Below, one piece after another: positions 28,016 to 36,077 of a stretch of DNA of 58,477 bases. This DNA is from Thermincola ferriacetica (GTDB lineage Bacteria > Bacillota > Thermincolia > Thermincolales > Thermincolaceae): assembly GCF_001263415.1 (NCBI RefSeq), contig NZ_LGTE01000020.1, forward strand, positions 1 through 58,477. Direction: 5' to 3'. The notes beneath the pieces were generated by a model. It was not told the origin of the DNA. It did no database searches and was given only the letters and a program-made list of their open reading frames with translations. The first letter of the stretch is position 1. Every line of letters begins with the position of its first letter. A program made the translations under genes and the position numbers.

Positions 28016-29431
28016 TTATGAATCCATTTCATCAATAATTTTTATAATTAATACTGTTCGGGTAGACTCCGTTATCTTCCATCTTTCGTCAATCCGCAGA
28101 CGACCTACGCATACAATATCGTCGCCCGCTGTAATTACGGGATACCTGTCCCTCTCTGCAACAGGAATTTTCAAATCAATAAAAAAATCCTTCAGCTTTT
28201 TGGTACCTTTCATGCCCAGGGGCTGAAACCTGTCACCCGGTCGCCGGTTCCTCACCCGCACGTCGCCATGCAGCCTGTCATAATCAACTGCATGGGCCTT
28301 TAAACCCTTATCAATTCCATGGGCTTTTGCGTCCATGTTGTATGCGGCAATTTGTTTGACATCCGTGATAATTGTCAACCCTGCTTCAGGAATTATCGTC
28401 CGGCCGGGTACTTTAAGTTCGTGGTCATATTCGATTTGCGCGGGCTCATATTTGGCGGTAATAATTGCCGAATTATAGGTTTTTTGGGCCACAACACCTT
28501 TGGGCAATTCGATGTAACCCGAAGCAGGCCCGGTCTTTAAAAACTCCAGCAAGTTTTCAATATTTGTGTACATGATGTCCCGCGCGGAACCCGTTACGGC
28601 TTCCCACGCCTTTATCAGTATTCTTCTCTGAACAGCCCTGGGCCATTCCCAAAACCTATCAAGTTCAAACCGGATTTCTTCAGTTCTTTCCCCCACACCA
28701 AGCAATTGCCATGCTTTTTCTGCTTCCCGGCAAATAAATTCATTATCATCCCGGGCAATCTCGCTGAAGCGGGCTATAGTTTGCACAATTTTCGGATTAA
28801 ATTCCTTTTGCAAGAAAGGAATAAGCTGATTTCTAACCCTATTGCGCAGGTAAATATTTTTCGCGTTGGAAGCATCGAACCGTACCGGCAAGTCAAAATA
28901 CCGGCAATAGTTTTCTATTTCCTGCCGGGAAACTTCTATCAACGGCCTGATGTATTTACCTTGTCTTACAGGCGGTATGCCCGTTAACCCCGATACCCCG
29001 CTCCCCCGGAGAAAATTCATTAAAACCGTTTCCGCCTGATCATCGGCATGATGCCCGGTGGCTATCCGATTGGCGCCTACCTCATCCGCAAGTTTTTCAA
29101 AAAAAGCGTAACGTATATACCGGGCCCCCGCCTGGGCGGAAACGCGGTGTTCCGACAGGTAAGCCGGCACATCTATCCTTTCTACCGTACAGGGTAAACC
29201 AAGCTTCTCCGCCAGGCGGGCCACACTGTTCGCATCAAGCTCAGCCTCCTTACCCCGAAACATGTGGTTGAGGTGGCCGATATGTATGGTCAACCCGAAT
29301 TCTTTTGCCAGCCGGGTCAATATATGAGCCAAAGCCACAGAATCGGGGCCGCCGGAAACACCAACCACAACTTTGTCACCGGGCTCAAGCATTTTGTATT
29401 TGATAACAGTGGCTTTTACCTTTTCGTACAT
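28016..29431 (-). CDS. tilS: tRNA(Ile)-lysidine synthase
   Basis: Modifies the wobble cytidine of tRNA-Ile(CAU) to lysidine using ATP and lysine. The 471-residue protein has the PP-loop VVGVSGGPDSVALAHIL, then HIGHLNHMFRGKEAELDA, ATGHHADDQAETVLMNFLRGSG and RPLIEVSR. C-terminal substrate-binding domains end with RPGDRFQPLGMKGTKKLKDFFIDLKIP. It sits between the kinase-like gene and ftsH; hpt, present here in B. subtilis, is absent. Confidence 0.96.
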   Translation of the reverse strand: MYEKVKATVIKYKMLEPGDKVVVGVSGGPDSVALAHILTRLAKEFGLTIHIGHLNHMFRGKEAELDANSVARLAEKLGLPCTVERIDVPAYLSEHRVSAQAGARYIRYAFFEKLADEVGANRIATGHHADDQAETVLMNFLRGSGVSGLTGIPPVRQGKYIRPLIEVSRQEIENYCRYFDLPVRFDASNAKNIYLRNRVRNQLIPFLQKEFNPKIVQTIARFSEIARDDNEFICREAEKAWQLLGVGERTEEIRFELDRFWEWPRAVQRRILIKAWEAVTGSARDIMYTNIENLLEFLKTGPASGYIELPKGVVAQKTYNSAIITAKYEPAQIEYDHELKVPGRTIIPEAGLTIITDVKQIAAYNMDAKAHGIDKGLKAHAVDYDRLHGDVRVRNRRPGDRFQPLGMKGTKKLKDFFIDLKIPVAERDRYPVITAGDDIVCVGRLRIDERWKITESTRTVLIIKIIDEMDS

Positions 29432-29551
29432 CCGGAATACTCCTCATCCCCAGATCATCCTTTAAGTTAACCGTGTTCTGATACATCCATTGAATTTCGA
29501 CACCATAAAGGTTTTTCCTGCCTACGTAAAGGCCGAAAATCACGTAAAAAT

Positions 29552-30238
29552 CTAAAAATAAGTGTATATTATACTACCGAGAAAAAGTAAAAAGGAAAAA
29601 ATCCCAACAGCATTGACAACAATTTGAGTCTTCGCAGTTTCCAGGGACGTATCCTGTTTCAGCCCGTCTTTGCCGGAATCATAGTTCAACAGCCACCTGG
29701 TTTGTTCATTTTCCAATCTCGCCAGGTTCTTACATGGCTGCAATTCTGTAAAATCCACAACTACTAATTTTGCCTGCCCGGAGTCAACAAATATACTGGC
29801 CGGGTGCAGGTTTGTAAATTCCCATCCGGCAGATTGTAGTTTATGCAAAAAAGAACTTAATTGGTAAAAAAGCCAGCCCATCTCCCGCTCCCGCAAAAAG
29901 GGCAGTAAACTGCAAAGTCTTTCGCCGCAAGGCACGTCCATGACATAAAACCGGTAATGCCTTTTCGCCAGCAAAAAATCGTCCAGAATATAAACTTGAG
30001 GGATAAGCCCTGTTTGCCGGATATTTTCCTTCTTGTTTAAATCCCGGATTATCTTGAATTCATAGGAAAGATCAGGTATAAAGCCAGAAACTTTCAGGGC
30101 AAAAAAAAGACCCGTTGGCAATGCCTGTACCTTGTACAATTCCCACTTCGTATTTACTTCTATAATGGCTTTAACGATAAATCTGTTTCCCGTCCACCGG
30201 CCTCTAACTATATCACCGGGCTTAAGAATACTGTCCAC
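29552..30238 (-). CDS. Degenerate YabT-like protein kinase, membrane-anchored
   Basis: Position between spoIIE and tilS matches B. subtilis yabT, a sporulation Ser/Thr kinase. The 228-residue product has a kinase-like layout with ALKVS in the position of the ATP lysine, LSSFLHKLQSAGWEFTNLHPASIFVD where the HRDxxxxN loop should be, and VVVDFTEL in place of DFG. The glycine-rich loop is not apparent and the HRD aspartate is missing, so it may be a pseudokinase. A C-terminal membrane segment (VVNAVGIFSFLLFLGSIIYTYF) agrees with YabT. The GTG at 30238 follows GGAGG. Confidence 0.65.
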   Translation of the reverse strand: MDSILKPGDIVRGRWTGNRFIVKAIIEVNTKWELYKVQALPTGLFFALKVSGFIPDLSYEFKIIRDLNKKENIRQTGLIPQVYILDDFLLAKRHYRFYVMDVPCGERLCSLLPFLREREMGWLFYQLSSFLHKLQSAGWEFTNLHPASIFVDSGQAKLVVVDFTELQPCKNLARLENEQTRWLLNYDSGKDGLKQDTSLETAKTQIVVNAVGIFSFLLFLGSIIYTYF

Positions 30239-30299
30239 TTTTGTTCCTCCAAAATTCTTGCTATGTCTATTTTTCCCATATTTTGGTTGCGTATACGGT

Positions 30300-30343
30300 A
30301 AAAAAGGTGCAAACCACTCAATCGTCCGGTGGTTTGCACCTTT
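30300..30343 (-). terminator. Terminator of spoIIE
   Basis: Fifteen-base perfect arms (30303-30317 and 30329-30343, AAAGGTGCAAACCAC) with an 11-base loop begin 18 bases past the spoIIE stop, and six T residues follow on the minus strand. It separates spoIIE from the kinase-like gene. Confidence 0.93.
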
Positions 30344-30360
30344 CAAAAATTTGCTGCAGT

Positions 30361-32793
30361 TCACTGAACGGGTCCGGCGGCAACCTCGGCTACCAGAACA
30401 GTCATATCATCATCACTTAACCCGCCGGCATTTTTTATGGCCCGGTTTAAAATCAGGTCTGCAATATTCTGGGGGTCGGTGGTAATAACAGACTGCACAA
30501 GGGTCACTATCCATTCTTCTTTATTGGCGCTGTCTTTATGAGAATCAAGAATACCATCGGAAACCATTATTACCACCTCCCCGGGTTGCAAATGATGTTC
30601 AATACATTCTACTTCAATGTTATTTAAAATACCTATCGGCAAGGAGGAGTGCCTGACCACATCTACCCGGTCAGCTCTCTTTATGAAACTTGGCGCCGCG
30701 CCGATTTTTATAAACTCTGCTTTACCCGTATACTGGTCCAAAATCGCCAGGTCAACTGTGGAAAAAGTCTCTTCCGGTGTTCTGAGCACCAATATGGAGT
30801 TTACAGTTTTCACCGCCAGATTTTTATCGAACCCCGTTTCCAATAACTGTTCCAAGAGATCTATAGTGGCGCTGCTCTCCATGGCGGCTTTTGCGCCTAC
30901 TCCCATACCGTCGCTTAACACGAGCGCCAATTTGCCATCCCGTAATTCAACCGTCGAACAGTTATCGCCGGAAACGATGCCGCCGTTCTTAGCCGCTTTG
31001 GCCATACCAATATTGACATCAAATGTTCTGGCCGGGTGCAGTTTAAACTCGCAAATTGACTCTCCCGTTTTCCTGGCGCAATAGTTGTTATTGAATACTG
31101 TCATACGCTGGCCCAATATTTTAGAAATAATAGGGTTAATTTTTTTTGAACAATGCATCTTGCCGCCACAGGAAGGGCACCATACATTAACTTCCAGCCG
31201 GCCGTCCCCAAGGGAAACAACTGTTAAATCCATCACCGACTGTCCGCTCTTAGCTAATTCACTCTTTAAAATAGCTTCAATGTCTTCCTGCATCTGTACG
31301 TCCAGCCGCACTTCATTCGCCAGGTTGCTTAAAATGGTGGCTATACCTTGCAGTTGGCCCGATACAACTTCTCTGCTCTCCGCCATTTTTCGTTTCCAAT
31401 AATGGTTGGTTTTATAGTTTTCATACAGGCAATTGATGGTTATAGCCAGTTCCTTAAGCCGGATACACCTCTTTTGCAAGTCCGTGGGTATGTGTTCTTC
31501 AGTCACCCTGGACTTTAACTCCAAAACAGCCAGCAAATCCATTATATTTTTGTAAGTTTTATAAAACTCCGATTCCCAGCAAATTCGGTAAAGGGAGCAA
31601 TCAGCACAAACTTTTCCGGTAATTCCGTTAAATAACTGCTGCAAATCATCTTCACCGGAGGTTTGCAGGTCACTGGATACCTGTTCGATAGTCTTGGCAA
31701 CTTCGGAAAACACCCGGCCAAAATCTCTTATTTTCCGCGCGCTGTAATTTCTAATACGTTGGTCCCTGGCGCTTTTCACCGGTTCCCCAAAACTTACCCG
31801 GGCAATAGTACGCAGCCGGTGCAACCCTTTAACGGGGAAAACCAAAAGCAAGGCTACCGCCGCTAAACCTTCGGCCAAAGCAGATGTTATGGAAGCAGGT
31901 CCATTAAAATATACAGATAAAAGTATGTTTCCCAGCAAAAAACCCAGGGCAATGCCAATGCGGCCAAAATGGCGAAAAATTCCCGCTAATAGCCCGGAAA
32001 AAGCATAATACCCCATTAAGCCCGGCACAACCAGGGACGTTAAACTGGGAACGGCGCCGGCCAATGTACCTGCTGCGGCGCCCCACCCCGGCCCACCGAT
32101 AAAAACAGCCACCAGAACAATGAAAGAACTAAAGGCCCTCTGCACATTTACATAGGCCGCCTGCCATCCGTTGAGACCTGCCAGAATACCTACCAATGCG
32201 CAAACAATAAAGAGCCGTTCTTCCCGCTTAAAAGTCCGCACCGTTTTCAATTTCAGTAACGGAGCTGCCCTAAAAAATATATAAGTTAAACCTGCGGCCA
32301 GAGCAGCCTCAAAAAATATGGTTAAATACCTGTATAAATCGGCCCCTTGGTAGGCAAAAACACCTGTTTTGATTATGGTTGTGAGGCCCAGGACTACCGC
32401 TGAAGGACCGTACCGCAACTGGCGGAACCTCAGGTGGTATTTTCCCAACAAAAGGTAAATTAATGCCGTAGCCCCGAAGGTGGCCGCCAGGTTACTGCCC
32501 TGTAATACAGTTGTGTAACCTGCCAGGGCCAGGATAGCGCTCAAGAGCCCGTATTCAGGGAACACAGCGGTAATACCGGCCGCAAAAGCGATACCAAAGG
32601 GAGACAATTCTCCAAATAAAAGGGTACGACCGCACAAGAAAGCCATAATAATAATAGGCAGGGTTTCCACAGAACAGAGATACCGGGCCCTGTTCGCAAA
32701 TACCTTCAACGATGGTACTGAAATTTTAAGGGGCTTGTTTACAGACTTTTTGTTATCTGCCCTTTGGAAAGGGTAAATATCTATTTTTTCCAT
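30361..32793 (-). CDS. spoIIE: Stage II sporulation protein E
   Basis: PP2C phosphatase that dephosphorylates SpoIIAA to activate sigma-F in the forespore and interacts with FtsZ at the polar septum. The 810-residue protein has an N-terminal set of about ten membrane segments (residues 50-330). A central regulatory region with CxxC-type clusters (VCADCSLYRICWE, CPSCGGKMHC) follows, then a C-terminal PPM domain with metal-site aspartates in VLSDGMGVGAKAAMESS and VSDGILDS. The ATG at 32793 follows AGGTGGG; a GTG at 32802 lies in that site. The promoter is of Spo0A-controlled type. Confidence 0.97.
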   Translation of the reverse strand: MEKIDIYPFQRADNKKSVNKPLKISVPSLKVFANRARYLCSVETLPIIIMAFLCGRTLLFGELSPFGIAFAAGITAVFPEYGLLSAILALAGYTTVLQGSNLAATFGATALIYLLLGKYHLRFRQLRYGPSAVVLGLTTIIKTGVFAYQGADLYRYLTIFFEAALAAGLTYIFFRAAPLLKLKTVRTFKREERLFIVCALVGILAGLNGWQAAYVNVQRAFSSFIVLVAVFIGGPGWGAAAGTLAGAVPSLTSLVVPGLMGYYAFSGLLAGIFRHFGRIGIALGFLLGNILLSVYFNGPASITSALAEGLAAVALLLVFPVKGLHRLRTIARVSFGEPVKSARDQRIRNYSARKIRDFGRVFSEVAKTIEQVSSDLQTSGEDDLQQLFNGITGKVCADCSLYRICWESEFYKTYKNIMDLLAVLELKSRVTEEHIPTDLQKRCIRLKELAITINCLYENYKTNHYWKRKMAESREVVSGQLQGIATILSNLANEVRLDVQMQEDIEAILKSELAKSGQSVMDLTVVSLGDGRLEVNVWCPSCGGKMHCSKKINPIISKILGQRMTVFNNNYCARKTGESICEFKLHPARTFDVNIGMAKAAKNGGIVSGDNCSTVELRDGKLALVLSDGMGVGAKAAMESSATIDLLEQLLETGFDKNLAVKTVNSILVLRTPEETFSTVDLAILDQYTGKAEFIKIGAAPSFIKRADRVDVVRHSSLPIGILNNIEVECIEHHLQPGEVVIMVSDGILDSHKDSANKEEWIVTLVQSVITTDPQNIADLILNRAIKNAGGLSDDDMTVLVAEVAAGPVQ

Positions 32794-32821
32794 GGTTCCC
32801 ACCTGATGTACTTTTTCTATT

Positions 32822-32854
32822 ATTATACAAAAGGTTGCTGCAGAAGCTTGTCAG
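32822..32854 (-). promoter_or_regulatory. spoIIE promoter with 21-base spacer
   Basis: On the minus strand a perfect -10 TATAAT (32822-32827) is preceded by CTGACA (32849-32854), one base from the -35 consensus, with a 21-base spacer. The B. subtilis spoIIE and spoIIG promoters are known for the same overlong spacing, which makes sigma-A RNA polymerase depend on Spo0A-P. Confidence 0.82.
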
Positions 32855-32879
32855 CATTGGTAGAAACAAAAAAAAATTG

Positions 32880-32889
32880 TTTCGACAAG
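32880..32889 (-). promoter_or_regulatory. Spo0A box upstream of spoIIE
   Basis: The minus strand reads CTTGTCGAAA, containing an exact TGTCGAA Spo0A box, about 70 bases upstream of the expected transcription start. A weaker TGACAAG overlaps the -35 and may be a second half-site. Confidence 0.75.
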
Positions 32890-32926
32890 ATACAATTTTT
32901 CTCTCACCCAGGCATCAAAAAAGGCC

Positions 32927-33484
32927 CTAATATAACGGGCCCGTATTGCCATGTTGCCACTTTGTGTCTTTTGCTGTCATTTCAGAGGCAGACCGGGCAT
33001 CAAGCATTAACACAAGAAAGCCTTTAACAGTCCGCTCGTTGACAGCTTTCAACTCACAATCGTGCACTTTTAAAATCAACGGCATGGAACTGTAGTTGCC
33101 CCGGTCAGTCTGCACAAAGGTGTGAATCGAATCTTCCCATGACCAACTGTATTCCCAGCCGGTCTCGCTATTTCGGTCAAGCTTTTGCTTTTCCTCGCAC
33201 TCCTCAAGAAAACCTCCGTTTAAAAATTGCAAACTTTCAAAGAAACAGCAAGAAGAAACCCGTTCGTCTTCGTTCAAGCTCATCGGACTGTCTACATCGG
33301 CCCCACAATAGTTCAGGCAAATCCGGTAAGTCCCTTCTATTTCAATTTCCTCCTTATGATAGACCACCGAACTTAAAGTGGGCTCCACGGAAAAACTTGC
33401 AATTTCTTTTATACCAGGTAAATTGTCAGGAACTCTTAACGTCAGAGGAATACGGGGAAACGGCTGCTTCAGCGGATAGGCCAA
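32927..33484 (-). CDS. Unknown protein, weakly similar to spore-coat SPOCS-type sequences
   Basis: Not recognised with certainty. The 185-residue protein is rich in beta strand and acidic, without signal peptide or membrane segment. The stretch EEIEIEGTYRICLNYCG resembles the V-E-I-E-G-T-Y-x-I strand of CotE and SPOCS-type spore proteins, followed by a cysteine pair (SSCCFFESL). It starts with TTG behind AAGGAGG, 16 bases after the 33501-34100 gene, so the two form an operon. Its place directly upstream of spoIIE fits a spore-envelope role, which remains inference. Confidence 0.6.
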   Translation of the reverse strand: MAYPLKQPFPRIPLTLRVPDNLPGIKEIASFSVEPTLSSVVYHKEEIEIEGTYRICLNYCGADVDSPMSLNEDERVSSCCFFESLQFLNGGFLEECEEKQKLDRNSETGWEYSWSWEDSIHTFVQTDRGNYSSMPLILKVHDCELKAVNERTVKGFLVLMLDARSASEMTAKDTKWQHGNTGPLY

Positions 33485-33500
33485 AAAAGATTCCTCCTTT

Positions 33501-34100
33501 TTAAATACTGATTTGCCACCACTTATAATTGGGGAGAGACGGTGTAAACGGCTCCACCCTTCTTATAGCTGCCGACCTGCTTTGCAAGGCTCTTTTTTTT
33601 TGCAAAACTTGCACTTTTTCTGTGAGAGCTTCAACTTTTTGCATCATCTCGTTTAAAAGCACAGGAAAGTCTTTGATATCAGTTTTCCACAAGTAATCTC
33701 CCGGCCTTTCTTCAAGGGCGGTTTTCTCGTTGCTCACCCCATAATGAAGAAGTTGAAATTTTCCTGCCCGCCTTTGAAAGCGGTTTCTTCCAAGAACTTT
33801 TACCTGAATCTTTTTCTGAAACAGGTCAACTTTATCTGTTTTTAAATAATAAACACCCTGACCTCTCTTTCCCGGTTGTAGTTTTCCTACCAGTTCCTCT
33901 TCGCCTTCCAAAGTCTGCACGGCCAGCCACCGTTCCAATATCATACCATTCCTGTTGTAGGTTCGATATATAATTTCCCCCGTCACTCCATCTAAGTGAA
34001 CATCCAGTTTTCCTTCCGGCGCCGAACCTGCGGTCTTAGCTTCGGGGCTCGTCAGGAAAATTCTACGAAAGGAGTAACCCGGTCGTGTACTATTTTCCAT
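33501..34100 (-). CDS. Unknown protein with C-terminal VEPF...PN..WW motif
   Basis: Not recognised. The 199-residue protein has a beta-rich N-terminal domain (GKLDVHLDGVTGEI...VGKLQPGKRGQGVYYL) and a coiled-coil-like segment (LLNEMMQKVEALTEKVQVLQ). It ends RVEPFTPSLPNYKWWQISI. The 36078-36986 protein has the same domain pattern and VEPFGTAMPNHHWWKF, so the two are related. The ATG at 34100 follows GGAAGG. It is divergent from the 34282 gene and leads the 32927-33484 gene. Confidence 0.65.
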   Translation of the reverse strand: MENSTRPGYSFRRIFLTSPEAKTAGSAPEGKLDVHLDGVTGEIIYRTYNRNGMILERWLAVQTLEGEEELVGKLQPGKRGQGVYYLKTDKVDLFQKKIQVKVLGRNRFQRRAGKFQLLHYGVSNEKTALEERPGDYLWKTDIKDFPVLLNEMMQKVEALTEKVQVLQKKRALQSRSAAIRRVEPFTPSLPNYKWWQISI

Positions 34101-34222
34101 ATCCACCTTCCTTTCAATTCCGCTTGGTCGTTTCATCTACTCAGTTTATTACTAATATATTTTTTTCCATAAAAATACGTGCCTGTCAAATCCCTGCAAA
34201 CACAGAACGGTTCAAAGCAATC

Positions 34223-34250
34223 CAATACCTTCTCGTTTGCTTCATACATA
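34223..34250 (+). promoter_or_regulatory. Possible sigma-E-like promoter of the 34282 gene
   Basis: CATACATA (34243-34250) resembles the sigma-E -10 consensus CATACANT, with a poor -35 (CAATACC) 13 bases upstream. It lies 32 bases before the start codon. This is a weak match. Confidence 0.25.
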
Positions 34251-34281
34251 TAATGAAACAGCCACAAAGGAGGAATCATAA

Positions 34282-34620
34282 ATGGGACTTTTCACCTGGC
34301 TGCAAAAACTGGCATCCCGCCCTATACGCAGTTATGATAGGGCTGGGCCTTCCGCAACAAACAAGGATAAGGCAACAGTTACTCTACCCTGTTTAGAAAT
34401 CAGTCTGGAAAGGAATTATAAATCCGTTGTGCCGCATGAAGTTTCCATATTTGTTCCCCGGGCCGAATTTCGGAAAGTAACCGAAGAAGCAGGAAAAAAA
34501 ACCAGTTGGGAAGTAATATTAAACAGTATCACCATAGTACACGCACCGAGGCACATTCCCTTAGGGGGAAGCCCTCAACATGCAAAAGCGAAAGAAAAAC
34601 CGACTAGTCAAGGAGGCTAA
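34282..34620 (+). CDS. Small unknown protein upstream of the phosphohexomutase
   Basis: A 112-residue protein with no recognised domain. The N-terminus MGLFTWLQKLASRPIRSY could be an amphipathic helix. The middle, LPCLEISLERNYKSVVPHEVSIFVPRAEF, is beta-rich, and the C-terminal 25 residues look disordered. AAAGGAGG precedes the ATG, and the stop lies three bases before the phosphohexomutase ATG, so expression of the two is coupled. Translation is well supported; function is not. Confidence 0.6.
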   Translation: MGLFTWLQKLASRPIRSYDRAGPSATNKDKATVTLPCLEISLERNYKSVVPHEVSIFVPRAEFRKVTEEAGKKTSWEVILNSITIVHAPRHIPLGGSPQHAKAKEKPTSQGG

Positions 34621-34623
34621 CCT

Positions 34624-36024
34624 ATGGAAATTAAATTTGGCACCGATGGATGGCGGGGAGTAATTGGATACGATTTTACTGCTGTCAATGTTTCCCTGGT
34701 TGCCCAGGCGCTGGCAGATTACCTGCTTTCCCGGCACACGCAACCTTTGTGCGTAATAGGCTATGATACTCGGTTTATGTCCGATATTTTTGCCAGGGAA
34801 ATAGCCCAGGTACTGGCAGGGAACGGGATAAAGGTGCTGTTGGCGGAAAAACCCGTTACCTCGCCTGTTCTTTCTTTTGCAACCAGGGAACTGGGAGCAG
34901 CAGGCGGCGTAATGGTTACTGCCAGTCACAACCCACCCGTTTATAACGGCATCAAGTTCAAAGGTCCTTACGGAGGCTCGGCTTTGCCGGAAACAGTAGC
35001 CGCCATAGAAGATAAGCTTTCAGCCCGCGTGATTAGCCGGGCCCCTGCAAATACCTCTAATATTGAAACCTTTAACCCTGAAGAAAAATATATAAATCAC
35101 CTCATGACCCTTGTAGATATTAATAAAATTATAAACTCCGGAATAACGTTTGCCGTTGACCCTATGTACGGTTCGGCACAGGGTTATTTCCAACAGATTT
35201 TCGCAGCCTGCCCCACCCTGGTGCAGGAGATCCACAGTGAAATCAACCCTTCTTTTGGAGGAATAAATCCTGAACCTATCTCTAAAAACCTCGGGGAATT
35301 GTCCAACCTGGTCAGCTCACAAGGCTATACTTCCGGTCTGGCGCTGGACGGTGATGGGGACAGATTGGGTGTAATTTGTTCCAACGGAATGTTTATGAAC
35401 TCCCATCAAATATTTGCTTTGTTACTAAAATACCTGGTTGAGTTTAAGAATCTTAAGGGAGCTGTAGTGAAGACCTTCTCTACATCCGGCATGATTGATT
35501 TATTGGCTGCATCATATGGCCTGGCTGTACACGAAACCCCAATCGGCTTTAAATATATCTGTGATTTATTTTTATCGAAAGATATATTAATTGGCGGAGA
35601 AGAAAGTGGAGGTATCGGCATTAAAGGTCATTTACCGGAACGCGATGGAATACTTTGCGGTTTGCTGCTCTTGGAATACATAGCCGAAACAGGCCAACTC
35701 CCGGAACAATTGTTACAAACTCTTTTTAACCATATCGGGTCCTATTATTACGACCGCAGGGACGTGCCGGTAACTCCCCAGGCTAAAGCCAGGTTCAATG
35801 ATGCAGTATTGAACAATCCCCCTGAAACGATAGCCGGTTTGGCAGTTACGGAAATAAAAACCTTGGACGGTATTAAATTCTGTTTTGCTGATAAGGGCTG
35901 GCTGCTCTTCAGGTTTTCAGGCACCGAACCCCTGTTAAGGCTATACGCCGAAGCCAGTTGCCCGGCACAGGTTCAAAAGCTTTTACACGAAGCCCAATTA
36001 TTAATTGATAACATAGAAAAATAA
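34624..36024 (+). CDS. Phosphoglucomutase/phosphomannomutase family protein
   Basis: Alpha-D-phosphohexomutase converting hexose 6-phosphate to 1-phosphate for sugar-nucleotide synthesis. The 466-residue protein has all four family blocks: FGTDGWRG at the start, the phosphoserine loop VTASHNPPVYNGIKFKG, the metal loop DGDGDRLGV, the sugar loop GGEESGGIGI and the phosphate site RFSGTEPLLRLY. Substrate (glucose, mannose or glucosamine) cannot be told. It is the only sugar enzyme in this block and is surrounded by unknown genes, suggesting surface or spore polysaccharide work. Confidence 0.92.
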   Translation: MEIKFGTDGWRGVIGYDFTAVNVSLVAQALADYLLSRHTQPLCVIGYDTRFMSDIFAREIAQVLAGNGIKVLLAEKPVTSPVLSFATRELGAAGGVMVTASHNPPVYNGIKFKGPYGGSALPETVAAIEDKLSARVISRAPANTSNIETFNPEEKYINHLMTLVDINKIINSGITFAVDPMYGSAQGYFQQIFAACPTLVQEIHSEINPSFGGINPEPISKNLGELSNLVSSQGYTSGLALDGDGDRLGVICSNGMFMNSHQIFALLLKYLVEFKNLKGAVVKTFSTSGMIDLLAASYGLAVHETPIGFKYICDLFLSKDILIGGEESGGIGIKGHLPERDGILCGLLLLEYIAETGQLPEQLLQTLFNHIGSYYYDRRDVPVTPQAKARFNDAVLNNPPETIAGLAVTEIKTLDGIKFCFADKGWLLFRFSGTEPLLRLYAEASCPAQVQKLLHEAQLLIDNIEK

Positions 36025-36041
36025 TCACCGGCAATTAAAGC

Positions 36042-36070
36042 AGGCGCCAGGTATAATCGCCCTGACGCCT
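36042..36070. terminator. Weak hairpin between convergent genes
   Basis: AGGCG-C-CAGG and CCTG-A-CGCCT form a nine-base-pair stem with one mismatch around a short loop. T tails are poor on both strands (TAAATTTTC and TTTAATTG). It probably separates the phosphohexomutase from the 36078 gene. Confidence 0.4.
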
Positions 36071-36077
36071 TAAATTT

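Noticed and set aside
29496-29502. TGTCGAA on the minus strand upstream of tilS
   Set aside because: Only the seven-base core matches, with no promoter nearby and no reason for Spo0A control of tilS.
30239-30364. N-terminal extension of the YabT-like kinase
   Set aside because: The extension would be encoded by the spoIIE terminator hairpin; the GTG at 30238 has a good ribosome-binding site.
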